A stretch of DNA of 25,736 nt, taken from UMGS1002 sp045586785 (GTDB lineage: Bacteria; Bacillota; Clostridia; Oscillospirales; CAG-272). The notes beneath the pieces were generated by a model that saw only the letters and a list, made by a program, of their open reading frames with translations, made no database searches and was not told the origin of the DNA. The position numbers were made by a program, and so were the translations under genes. Below, one piece after another: positions 1 through 7,948 of this stretch; positions within the stretch are counted from its first letter, which is position 1, and every line of letters begins with the position of its first letter. The stretch is taken from NCBI GenBank assembly GCA_045586785.1, contig JAZNBA010000115.1:1-25736 (forward strand), written 5' to 3'.

Positions 1-930
1 TGCGCCACTTGCATCTTCCGTCTGACTTTCCCCAAAGACATACAAGTAATAATCCTCCAGCGTCGGCGCGACAGGGGTGGCGGCTTCGGTAGGCTTATCC
101 TCCGCAAGCACACGAACCACGGCCTTGCCCGTCTGCTCGTCCCGGGCAATGTTTGTGACGCGGAACTTTTGCTGCAGCTCGACCACCTCATTTTCCTCCG
201 CCATTACGTTCCAGACCTTGCCCTCGATCTTGTGCAACAGCTCGGCAGGGGTAGCGTGATCCACAATAACGCCCTTTTTGAGCAGTATTGCCTCGCGTGC
301 GATGAACTCAATGTCGGGCACAACGTGGGTTGCGATTATGACGATCTTATTGAAAGCTATGCGGGATATAAAATTGCGTATCGCTATTCTTTGCTTGGGG
401 TCAAGACCTGCGGTTGGCTCGTCAAGAATGAGCACGGATGGATCGCCAAGGACGGCTTGCGCGAGCGCCAAGCGTTGCTTCATACCTCCCGACAGCGCGC
501 CGATGCGGCGTCGTGGCACGTCGTCAAGCTCAACGGCGGCGAGAATCTCGCCTATCTGCGCCGCTATGTACTGTTTTTTCGCGCGACCTTTCAAGTGCGC
601 GCCCACGTCTTTAAGCGCCGCCATGTACCACATAAAGCGCTCAACCGTGAAATTGGGGTACATTCCGGGGTACTGCGGCATAAATCCCAACTTTTCGCGG
701 AAGCGGACACCCATTTTCAGCGTGTTTTCGGGCGCGCCCTCGCCATCGGAGAACAAGATCTCGCCCGAATCTGCCTTGAGATTATCGGTGATTATGTTCA
801 TCAGCGTAGACTTTCCCGAGCCATTGGGCCCGAGCAACGCATATATACCCGGCTCAAAATCGGCGCAGAAATCTATCAGCGCACGATTTGTACCGTAAGA
901 TTTGGAAATGTTATTAATCAAAAGCTTCAC
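1..930 (-). CDS. ABC transporter ATP-binding protein (3' end cut by window edge)
   Basis: This is the ATPase subunit of an ABC-2 type transporter; it binds and hydrolyses ATP at the cytoplasmic face to power the partner permease. All core motifs are present (numbering from the GTG at 930): Walker A GPNGSGKST at 34-42, Q-loop Gln near 86, signature LSGGMKQR at 146-153, Walker B VLILDEP at 166-172 with the catalytic Glu, and the H-loop His at about 202. The last visible stretch, PTLEDYYLYVFGE, is the usual C-terminal motif of such ATPases, so little is missing; 310 codons are visible. I chose GTG at 930 over ATG at 936 because the Shine-Dalgarno AGGAG is only 2 nt from the ATG but 8 nt from the GTG, and because the ATPase relic at 5506-5553 starts at the matching codon (MKL). 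It follows the permease at 1012 by about 80 nt and is the only intact ATPase for four permeases. Substrate unknown. Confidence 0.95.
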   Translation of the reverse strand, partial: MKLLINNISKSYGTNRALIDFCADFEPGIYALLGPNGSGKSTLMNIITDNLKADSGEILFSDGEGAPENTLKMGVRFREKLGFMPQYPGMYPNFTVERFMWYMAALKDVGAHLKGRAKKQYIAAQIGEILAAVELDDVPRRRIGALSGGMKQRLALAQAVLGDPSVLILDEPTAGLDPKQRIAIRNFISRIAFNKIVIIATHVVPDIEFIAREAILLKKGVIVDHATPAELLHKIEGKVWNVMAEENEVVELQQKFRVTNIARDEQTGKAVVRVLAEDKPTEAATPVAPTLEDYYLYVFGESQTEDASGA

Positions 931-1011
931 ATTCATCTCTCCTTTTTGCAGACTTAGTTTCATTTTAAATTGTGTGCCACGTAATAGTTTAAAATTTTTA
1001 ATATTTCATAA

Positions 1012-3381
1012 TTATTTGATATATTTTTTCGCCGCAACATAGCCGCATATGAATACAATTAATATCGAAGTAGCGACAAAAGGAACCACGCCACCATATG
1101 TAAACGCCGGTGTCACAGAAAACAAATTAAGAAAATTAATTTTATTTGCCGCCGTCAACCCAAAGTGAGAGACAAGTGCCGGTATAAGAGTTACTGCAGA
1201 AGCGAATCCCAATGTATTAAGCTCCTTTCCTGTGATTTGAGACAAACCACACATAAACAAAGACAACAAAATTGACGCCAAACTACGTAATACATACATA
1301 AGCAACAAATATTGTAATATTGTAAGCTCACTTATGCTTTCGCTAAAATGAGTTATTGATAAAAGCGGCGCGTGCGGCGATGGTATACTGTAATTATTGA
1401 CAATAACAGCCAACTCAAGTATATTAAACACAATTGACAATATTAAGGATATTGTTACAGCTGACATCATTTTGGCAACAAATGTGCGCCCCCTGCCTCG
1501 CTTAGAGCAACGTAGTAGACGAGAAAAATCGCCGCAGGAGGACTTGCTTGAATATTCTTTGGCAAAACTTCCGGCAAACAACAATAACAATGAAGCCAGC
1601 AAATAAAAATCCACATTAGAGTTGAGCAATCTACTCCATCCAGTGTCGTAGATAAACCACGCCTTAATTCCTTCGTTTTTTTCAAGATCGATAAGATAAT
1701 CCCGATGTTGCTCAATTATTTGCAGCACTTCCTCTTTATATACAGCCTCATTATAACTTTTTAAATATTCTCGAAAGGTTATATATTCTATATCGCCTTG
1801 AACATATTGGTTGCTGATTTGATCGTACTTTCCAATCGTTTCATCGATTTGCATTCTTTCATAAGCTATATATTGCAATTTTTCATCGTTCAACTCGCCC
1901 TCAAGCGCGATCATATAGTCTTTATAAGCCGCATCAAAGTTTGTGTTTGTGGGGGAATTTAATACACTGAAAAAATATGCTTTCAACATCAACAAAGCAA
2001 GTACGATATATATGTATCTTGTCAGTATAAGCGTTTTGTGTATTTCATAGCTGTGCAAACTTTGAGTGTATTTTTTTGTTTTTTTTCTATTTCTGAAATG
2101 CGTGCCGATGTTTCCAAAAATTGCATAAAGCTTTTTTTTATAGTAAGAAATTCTCGTAAAATTGATTCCATTTACTGAACATTTGTAAAAAATCATCACG
2201 GTAGCTACAGAGCATATTAATATAATTACACTGAAAAGCGTCAGCATAAAGCTCATATGCCCAAGCACGTTGCCAAATATATTTACTGCACGAAAACGTA
2301 CGCATAATGGAGTTACTGATGCGGTTGCCACAAAATTCAGATTTTTTAAGGGACTATCGGCATTTGTATACTTCAAAGTATAAAGTAAAAAATTAAGTCC
2401 AAAAAAAGCCGCCCCACCCACATAAACAATTGAGTAGTTATATACGACTGCAGATATTAGCATTAAAACCGAGGAAAACGCAATAAATGTTAATAACCTT
2501 ATTACTATTGTTAATATAAAGTATTCACCAATGCTGACAATATACTGCGACAGTTTAAATTCCGTCAGCACCTGCAAAGCATTTTCGGAGGATGAATAAC
2601 CAAGAACCGTACCAAAAACGCCGAAAGATGTCAATGTAAATAGTAACACTACAACTATAGTAATAATTCCCATAGTCGCCAATTTTGCCAATGCTGTTGT
2701 AATACGCCCGCCACGGCAAACCCTAACTATAGGCAAAAAGCCGCTGACTCTTTCTTGAGTAAATACTACAGAGCCTATCATGATCAGCACTGCGAAAATA
2801 AAAATATTTACCGTTTCATAGGAAAAGTATGCATTCCAGCCATAACAATATTCAGATTCAATAGTCACGCTATCACGTAGCTGCTTATATATTGATATCA
2901 CGCGCAACTGATATTTATAAGAATAGCTGTCAGTACCAAGCCCCATCAACACAAGCTCTTCGAGATTGGCTTCGGCTCGATCAATTACTTTCTGTATATC
3001 CACACAATATCCTTCAGACTGTGAAACAGATGTGTGCAACATATTGAAAAGCATTCTGTCAGAGAATCCCTCGGGCGCATATTGATTAACCCATTTTTCT
3101 GTCACATAATCAGTATCTCCCTTGGCGAACGCCTCTGCCATTAGCTTGTTCTGATAGGCTTCAAACTTTATAATCTCGTTGTAATAATCTTCCATTTGAT
3201 TGGCATCATCAAAATAACTATCATAAAATGCATCTATTTCGTTATTTGATATTCCTGGGATTTTTGATTTTTGAGCCTGGAAGCCGGCAATTATTGCATT
3301 GGCGCAAAGTGAAAGGGTTAAAAATATCCAAAGATATTTTATTCCAAATATCTTTTTTAGCTCATAGCTGATATATTTCAT
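1012..3381 (-). CDS. Double-length ABC-2 family permease, module A (789 aa)
   Basis: Membrane subunit of an ABC transporter, made of two similar halves fused head to tail, so one chain can form a pseudo-dimer. Half 1: TM1 at about 16-34, an extracytoplasmic, partly helical domain to about 185, a GW pair at 181-182, TM2, then the cytoplasmic segment QERVSGFLPIVRVCRGGR (about 209-226), which looks like the ABC-2 coupling helix, then several TM helices. Half 2 repeats this from about 443: membrane helix, extracytoplasmic domain with LEGELNDEK near 493-501, DTGW at 579-582, TM, then LLRCSKRGRGRT near 622-633 and further TM helices. The start has a good ribosome site (AAGGAG) and the gene follows the lipoprotein at 3412 by 30 nt. 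It is closest to the permease at 5550. The substrate cannot be told from sequence; the intact ATPase directly downstream is the probable partner. Confidence 0.9.
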   Translation of the reverse strand: MKYISYELKKIFGIKYLWIFLTLSLCANAIIAGFQAQKSKIPGISNNEIDAFYDSYFDDANQMEDYYNEIIKFEAYQNKLMAEAFAKGDTDYVTEKWVNQYAPEGFSDRMLFNMLHTSVSQSEGYCVDIQKVIDRAEANLEELVLMGLGTDSYSYKYQLRVISIYKQLRDSVTIESEYCYGWNAYFSYETVNIFIFAVLIMIGSVVFTQERVSGFLPIVRVCRGGRITTALAKLATMGIITIVVVLLFTLTSFGVFGTVLGYSSSENALQVLTEFKLSQYIVSIGEYFILTIVIRLLTFIAFSSVLMLISAVVYNYSIVYVGGAAFFGLNFLLYTLKYTNADSPLKNLNFVATASVTPLCVRFRAVNIFGNVLGHMSFMLTLFSVIILICSVATVMIFYKCSVNGINFTRISYYKKKLYAIFGNIGTHFRNRKKTKKYTQSLHSYEIHKTLILTRYIYIVLALLMLKAYFFSVLNSPTNTNFDAAYKDYMIALEGELNDEKLQYIAYERMQIDETIGKYDQISNQYVQGDIEYITFREYLKSYNEAVYKEEVLQIIEQHRDYLIDLEKNEGIKAWFIYDTGWSRLLNSNVDFYLLASLLLLFAGSFAKEYSSKSSCGDFSRLLRCSKRGRGRTFVAKMMSAVTISLILSIVFNILELAVIVNNYSIPSPHAPLLSITHFSESISELTILQYLLLMYVLRSLASILLSLFMCGLSQITGKELNTLGFASAVTLIPALVSHFGLTAANKINFLNLFSVTPAFTYGGVVPFVATSILIVFICGYVAAKKYIK

Positions 3382-3411
3382 ATTTTCAACTCCTTTTCCA
3401 CTCTTATATTG

Positions 3412-4746
3412 TCACGGTATCATCTCCACAATATCTACCGTTTTATTGTTCGTATCTATTTTAATTATGGAATTGGTATTGTTGGCACTCCAACTCTTAT
3501 AATGATCTGCTTCGGTATATTTCCCCTCGACATTTGGAGTTCCCCAAGATTCGTACATTGCGTATATTACACCGTCCAAAACTATCCATTGGTCAATTAT
3601 ACGGGTATGTTCATATTCTCCCTCAAAGCTCCAAACGATCTCATCTGTCTTGCTCTCGAAGCTATAACGGTGAATATCCTTACCTTCAAGTACGATCTCA
3701 CCGCCGACCTGCGCACTTGAATTTGTACCTAAACTAATTTGTTCATTAGAGCGATAATAGATATATTTTTCTGTTAAAACAATATATCCGGTGTAATTTG
3801 ATACTGTTTTAATGCCTGTATTATAAGCATTTGATCCATCAAGGTTCATAATGTGGAGCTCGTCGTCTATCTGCCAAACTACATATTCCCCGTTTGAATA
3901 AACAGCTTCAGTAAAAACCCCCTCCGCTATAGTTTTTTTATCTTGCAAATTAATATCAGTAGAAAAAATAGATTTGTAATCCGTAAAAAAGATTCGGCCA
4001 TCACCATGAAATAGATATGCAACTGTATCCACTGGTGTTAAGACACCATCATTGCTTTGAATATTCTCCAACGCAACGCTTTCTCCGCTGATCAGGTCCA
4101 TACGTTCAACAGTTTTTACTATATCTCCACTTTGATCATCTTTCTTTTTAGAATAAGAAAACCGGTAATTTTCAAAATACAGATCATTGGTGTTTAACGC
4201 AACCGAAAAATTTTTGTCAGTATCTTTTTCATCCATGTAGACTGCAAGATTTTTTAGTTTGTGGCTTCCGAGATCATAACAGCAAAATCCCGAAAATATT
4301 TCCTTGATACTTTCTCCGTTTTGCGTGATCAGTCTTCTATAAGCTTTTGAAAAATAAATTTTGTTTTCATGTACGTTAAAACTCATCATTCCATATATCG
4401 GACAGTCAACAGTAAGATGATCACATAGTGGATCATTGCATACATAGGTTAGATTGCCCGTATCCGGGTTATATCTCAAAAAATCAGAATTAGTAAGATA
4501 TTTTTTGCCGTTTGTGCTGTCGGCACTATACAAATAAATATAACCATCAAAATATTTGATACGGTGTAAGCCGATACTTCTATTATTATTTGCAGGAATG
4601 TCCGTGTGCTGTGGCACAGCCTCCGGCTCGGTAATCACGGGCGGAGTTGTTTCCGCCGGGGAAGGCGTATTCGATTGATTGCACGATGCCAATAAAAGGC
4701 ATACCAACAGCACAATTAAAGTAATAGAAAAATTTCTGTTCTTCAT
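3412..4746 (-). CDS. Surface lipoprotein with beta-propeller-like repeats, module A (444 aa)
   Basis: Predicted lipoprotein anchored on the outer face of the cell membrane. The signal peptide ends in the lipobox LLASC with the acylated Cys at 22, followed by a Pro/Thr/Glu-rich linker to about 50. The rest has repeated aromatic strands of the type GYIYLY, KIYFSK, KYIYYRS and a HIMNLDGSN turn, as in DUF5050-like beta-propeller proteins. Residues 103-115 carry CNDPLCDHLTVDC, the Cx4CxHx4C motif shared by all eight complete lipoproteins here. Start: ATG with GGAGG seven bases upstream. An extended -10 box lies 28 nt upstream and the hairpin at 4808-4830 separates it from the small secreted gene. 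It is followed 30 nt later by the permease at 1012, so it is probably an accessory, receptor or protective subunit of that transporter. Function is inferred from context only. Confidence 0.85.
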   Translation of the reverse strand: MKNRNFSITLIVLLVCLLLASCNQSNTPSPAETTPPVITEPEAVPQHTDIPANNNRSIGLHRIKYFDGYIYLYSADSTNGKKYLTNSDFLRYNPDTGNLTYVCNDPLCDHLTVDCPIYGMMSFNVHENKIYFSKAYRRLITQNGESIKEIFSGFCCYDLGSHKLKNLAVYMDEKDTDKNFSVALNTNDLYFENYRFSYSKKKDDQSGDIVKTVERMDLISGESVALENIQSNDGVLTPVDTVAYLFHGDGRIFFTDYKSIFSTDINLQDKKTIAEGVFTEAVYSNGEYVVWQIDDELHIMNLDGSNAYNTGIKTVSNYTGYIVLTEKYIYYRSNEQISLGTNSSAQVGGEIVLEGKDIHRYSFESKTDEIVWSFEGEYEHTRIIDQWIVLDGVIYAMYESWGTPNVEGKYTEADHYKSWSANNTNSIIKIDTNNKTVDIVEMIP

Positions 4747-4773
4747 AATAACCTCCGTTCCACCACTCGTGAC

Positions 4774-4782
4774 ATTATAGCA
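4774..4782 (-). promoter_or_regulatory. Candidate extended -10 promoter for the module A lipoprotein
   Basis: On the minus strand this reads TGCTATAAT, a perfect extended -10 element, 28 nt before the ATG at 4746. I see no good -35 box at the right distance, which is normal for extended -10 promoters. It would let the lipoprotein, permease and ATPase be transcribed independently of the small secreted gene. Confidence 0.5.
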
Positions 4783-4807
4783 TGCTCATTTAATGATTTC
4801 CTTGGAA

Positions 4808-4830
4808 AGGGGACTTATTATAAGTCCCCT
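4808..4830 (-). other. Hairpin between small secreted gene and lipoprotein, module A
   Basis: A perfect inverted repeat: AGGGGACTTA pairs with TAAGTCCCCT around a 3-nt loop, 58 nt after the stop of the small gene. No U-rich run follows on the minus strand, so it is a poor intrinsic terminator; an mRNA 3' stabiliser or processing barrier is more likely. The other modules have unrelated hairpins in the same place. Confidence 0.7.
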
Positions 4831-4888
4831 GGAATATTCTATGGCAAGTAGTAATTACAAAATGTCCCACTCCCTTAATTTGTGAAAT

Positions 4889-5304
4889 TTAATCTGCAAC
4901 AAGTGAGGTGTCTCCGACAAAAATTTCATCACCGCGTATAATAATATGACATCCTATAATATCTGTAGGATTATAAGCATATTCTCCTATCACATATGCA
5001 GTTATATAGTCGGGACCTTCATTCCACAGTTCGAAAACTTGTGTAAGCTCATCAACTGTTTCCCGGAATGTTAATTCAACGTATACTGCATCATTTGGAT
5101 AGGAACCGAGATAGTCTGCATTGGTTTCCAAATACGTGCGGTGGTCAAGAGACATACCAAAGTAATTCATAAACCCATCACCTGCAACTACTCCTTCATC
5201 AAACAACGAAACCACATCACACCGTGCTCGGTCTGCAAAAACAACGATACTTGCCAACGATGTAAGAATAGTAATAAATAATATAGATGCAATTATTTTT
5301 TCAT
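4889..5304 (-). pseudogene. Small secreted protein, module A, frameshifted just after the start codon
   Basis: The well-placed start (AAAAAGGAGA then ATG at 5304) is followed by six A and then TAA, so translation stops after M-K-K. Adding one A to the tract gives an intact protein of about 139 aa starting MKKIIASILF and running in frame to the stop at 4889. Its signal peptide would be cleaved after VVFA, giving a mature, beta-rich chain of about 113 aa ending GCHIIIRGDEIFVGDTS, similar at its C-terminus to the module B protein. An open frame reaches up to 5350, but only through a TTG that is the -35 box of the promoter, so that is not a real start. It may be a true pseudogene, a phase-variable or slippage-corrected gene, or a homopolymer sequencing error. 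Function unknown; a secreted effector or bacteriocin-like role is a guess from context. Confidence 0.7.
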
Positions 5305-5321
5305 AATCATTCTCCTTTTTA

Positions 5322-5350
5322 ATTTTATAATAAAATTTCTTATTTGTCAA
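5322..5350 (-). promoter_or_regulatory. Sigma-A type promoter of the module A small secreted gene
   Basis: Perfect -35 TTGACA (5345-5350), 17-nt spacer, -10 TAAAAT (5322-5327). The identical arrangement precedes the small genes of modules B and C. The predicted transcription start falls on the Shine-Dalgarno sequence itself, so the transcript would have an almost absent leader, or the promoter feeds a longer mRNA only weakly. Confidence 0.65.
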
Positions 5351-5389
5351 TATATTACAGATGTAAAATGCATAATTAGTTGATTTTTG

Positions 5390-5407
5390 TCATTTCGCAC
5401 AAAGCAT
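5390..5407 (-). other. Mini-ORF B of the conserved leader, copy 1 (MLCAK)
   Basis: Five codons plus TGA, with an SD-like AGTAGGTGAT six bases ahead. The same ORF, M[L/F]C[A/T]K, is present in all three leader copies, and most third-position changes in it are silent. It could be a leader peptide coupled to mini-ORF A, whose stop codon overlaps this ribosome site. Translation is unproven. Confidence 0.35.
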
Positions 5408-5422
5408 CAACATCACCTACTC

Positions 5423-5467
5423 CTATAAAATCCCTATCTGTTGGTCAACTTCCTGTTCGTTGCCCAT
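5423..5467 (-). other. Mini-ORF A of the conserved leader, copy 1 (14 codons)
   Basis: Encodes MGNEQEVDQQIGIL, preceded by AAAGAGGCGAG. Copies 2 and 3 of the leader encode peptides of the same length that differ at two and four positions. The TAG stop lies inside the ribosome site of mini-ORF B. Coding status is unresolved because a second frame through the same bases is also conserved. Confidence 0.35.
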
Positions 5468-5505
5468 CGGACTCGCCTCTTTCATTAATTATTCTTGAAG
5501 TCACC

Positions 5506-5553
5506 TCACTTGGTGCCGTAGGCTTTGTAGATGTTGTAAACAATAAGCTTCAT
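5506..5553 (-). pseudogene. Relic of an ABC ATPase gene: first 15 codons then stop
   Basis: The ATG overlaps the permease stop as ATGA. It encodes MKLIVYNIYKAYGTK and then TGA. This matches the N-terminus of the intact ATPase (KLLINNISKSYGTN from 930) at KL, NI, K and YGT, with the same start position. The module therefore once carried its own translationally coupled ATPase that has been cut back to its first strand. The conserved leader of the next module begins exactly at the YGTK codons. Confidence 0.75.
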
Positions 5554-7943
5554 AAATTTCCTCTCGTTTTGCCACAGAACTTTCGCCGTGAAAGTATAAA
5601 CAGCCCCATATACATTGCTATAACCACTCCCACAAATGCGACTATCAATCCCCAATCGAATGTAGCATTGCTGGATAATAGATACAGCGGCGTAAAGTTT
5701 AAAAAATTAAGATAATTTATGTACCGCGCCTCGCTAATGCCCAAACTGCAAAGTAGGGCGGGAAGGACGACCCATATTGCAGCAATTACTACCGTCAACA
5801 GTTTGTTTTTCGTTACCCCTGAGATGCCTGCTACAATACCCGCCATAAATACACAAGCAAACAGACGACTTATGTACATAACTGCAGTATATTGCAATAT
5901 GGTAATATTACTGTCGGTGTCGGAAAACTGTATAAGCGACACAAGCTGCGCGTTATACGCCGGAAGATCGTAATTTGATACGACAAAACACAAATCTATC
6001 GTACTGAACAACAGTGCAAGTGCGGCAGAAACACACGTTGCCAAAAGCCATTTAGCAGTATGTGTTTTTTGTCTTCCTTGCTTTGTGGTATACAATATTT
6101 GAGCAAATGCTCCAGCGGATGCTCTGCCTGCATATTCATTGGCAAATATACCAGAAAACAGCAGTATAAACGTAGATAAAAGAAAAATATCCACAGGCGG
6201 ATCAAAAAATACCACCCATCCGGTATCGTAAACAAATAAGCCTTCCCGACCAGTCTCAATTACCGTGCGCACAAGATAGTCAGCGTTCTTTTCCACAGCG
6301 ACCAAGGCACGGTCATGATGCGCCGCGTAGTTGTAATCGACAAGATATTCTTTGTATTGGGCGGCATCAAGCTGTTGCGATATATATTCACTTCGATTTT
6401 TATCGTAAGCAGATAATGTTGAGTTTATAAATTCTCGTTCTTGTACTATATATTGTATTTTTTCATCGGTCAACTCACCCTCAAGCAACGTCATATATTC
6501 TTTATACGACATATCATATGATGTTGCCGGAGCGACATAATTATATGAGGCAAAGCATATTTTTGCGACCAATATTACAAGTATTAAAATGATCATGGGA
6601 GATGAAACAAGCAGCTTGAAAAACTCATGCGCAACAATACGGGTTGTATATATGCGCGGTTCTGGTACTCGTGTCCCGTAATCACTTTTTTGCATTGTTG
6701 CGTTTTTTTTTCGAGGGTATAGCTGAATACCCTCGACATGGCGAACGGAATAGATCCATACCGTACACAAGGTAGACAGTACTGTTATTACCCCCAAAAG
6801 CACAAGCATGAATGTGCCTTGTCCCAAAGCACTTCCGAAAAAATTGATGGCACGAAACCGAGTATAATTAGGCTTGACCGCGAAGACAGACCACAAATTT
6901 AAATATTTCAGCGGAGCATCGGCATTGACATAGTTCACAGTGTAAAGTACCCAATTTAGTCCTACGATCACGGCGCCCACGGCATATACTGCGATATGAT
7001 TGTATAATACTACAGAAAAAGTCAACAACAGTATTGAAAAAGCCAAGCAAGCTATAACGCGAACAAGCATACTGAATGTGAAATAAGCACCAATGCTGAT
7101 CACGAACGGGCAAAACTTAAATTCCTCAAGCGACTGTATCGCATTGTTAGCCGACGAATAACCCAACACCATACCAAACACCAAAAAAGTTGCAAATGAA
7201 AAAACTATTACTGTAACACAAGCTATAATCCCCATAGTCCACAGCTTCCCCATAGCGGTAATTACACCACCTCGTTTAGTGCTACGAACTATGCTAAGCA
7301 TGCCACTATTTTTATCGCTTACAAAAATGGCGCTGGCAAACATAACAATGACAATGAAAATAAATATGTTGACCGTTTCGTATGAAAAAAATTCGTTCCA
7401 TCCTTGACTGTATTCAACCTTTATCTGTACATTGTCCCGTAATTTTTCGTAAACATTCAAGACTCTAAGCTGATATTGATACGTATAACTGTTGTGTGAG
7501 ATACCCAATGCATCAAGCTCGTCGATATTTATCCGGGAACGGTCTATGATCTTTTGCATGTCATTTGTGTAACTTTCCGCAGACTCAATGCTTGCATACA
7601 AGACTTCAAAAAATTCGCTGTCACGAAAGCCGTCGGGAGCGTATTTGTTCTTCCATGTTTCGGGAACAAAGCTGTCGTCACCTTGCCGCATTGCCTCTAC
7701 CCACAACTGTGTTTGAGTTTGCTCGAATGATGACATTTGAACGTAATATGCATCCATTTGCACCGAATCTTCAAAATACATTTCATAAAAATCTGTCAAC
7801 TCCCGATATGGAAGAGCTTGATCATGTGCTTTGTCGGCGGCAAAAAAAGCGACCACACAGTTAATGCTCAGCAAAATAGCTGCGAATACCCACAAATATC
7901 GCTTACTTGTAAGTTTTTTTAATTCATACCATACGTATTTCAT
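5550..7943 (-). CDS. Double-length ABC-2 family permease, module B (797 aa)
   Basis: Paralogue of the permease at 1012 with the same two-half plan. Half 1 starts MKYVWYELKK, has TM1 at about 16-35, an extracytoplasmic domain, GW at 181-182, SYETVNIFIF leading into TM2, and the cytoplasmic motif DKNSGMLSIVRSTKRGG near 210-226. Half 2 carries LLEGELTDEK, YDTGW near 590 and QILYTTKQGRQKT before its last TM helices. The start is only 5 nt after the lipoprotein stop with no clear ribosome site, which suggests translational coupling. Its stop overlaps the ATG of the ATPase relic (5506-5553), so it has no intact ATPase of its own; it would have to use the ATPase at 1-930 or one outside the window. 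Substrate unknown. Confidence 0.9.
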   Translation of the reverse strand: MKYVWYELKKLTSKRYLWVFAAILLSINCVVAFFAADKAHDQALPYRELTDFYEMYFEDSVQMDAYYVQMSSFEQTQTQLWVEAMRQGDDSFVPETWKNKYAPDGFRDSEFFEVLYASIESAESYTNDMQKIIDRSRINIDELDALGISHNSYTYQYQLRVLNVYEKLRDNVQIKVEYSQGWNEFFSYETVNIFIFIVIVMFASAIFVSDKNSGMLSIVRSTKRGGVITAMGKLWTMGIIACVTVIVFSFATFLVFGMVLGYSSANNAIQSLEEFKFCPFVISIGAYFTFSMLVRVIACLAFSILLLTFSVVLYNHIAVYAVGAVIVGLNWVLYTVNYVNADAPLKYLNLWSVFAVKPNYTRFRAINFFGSALGQGTFMLVLLGVITVLSTLCTVWIYSVRHVEGIQLYPRKKNATMQKSDYGTRVPEPRIYTTRIVAHEFFKLLVSSPMIILILVILVAKICFASYNYVAPATSYDMSYKEYMTLLEGELTDEKIQYIVQEREFINSTLSAYDKNRSEYISQQLDAAQYKEYLVDYNYAAHHDRALVAVEKNADYLVRTVIETGREGLFVYDTGWVVFFDPPVDIFLLSTFILLFSGIFANEYAGRASAGAFAQILYTTKQGRQKTHTAKWLLATCVSAALALLFSTIDLCFVVSNYDLPAYNAQLVSLIQFSDTDSNITILQYTAVMYISRLFACVFMAGIVAGISGVTKNKLLTVVIAAIWVVLPALLCSLGISEARYINYLNFLNFTPLYLLSSNATFDWGLIVAFVGVVIAMYMGLFILSRRKFCGKTRGNL

Positions 7944-7948
7944 GTTAA

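Noticed and set aside
169..957. Long plus-strand open frame of 262 codons
   Set aside because: It is antisense to the ATPase gene, has no ribosome site, and shows no recognisable motif; the minus strand carries all ABC ATPase motifs.
4808..4830. Intrinsic transcription terminator after the module A small gene
   Set aside because: The stem is good but only three U follow before mixed sequence, and the parallel hairpins in the other modules also lack U-tracts.
4889..5350. 153-aa reading of the module A small protein starting at TTG 5350
   Set aside because: The TTG is the -35 box of the conserved promoter, has no ribosome site, and the first residues are a translation of promoter and SD sequence; the module B homologue starts at the MKK position.
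5390..5407. UGA as selenocysteine in mini-ORF B, giving a CxxU motif (C-A-K-UGA) in all three copies
   Set aside because: UGA is used as an ordinary stop by other genes here, the frames beyond it close in copies 2 and 3, and no hairpin of a bacterial SECIS type is visible directly after the UGA.
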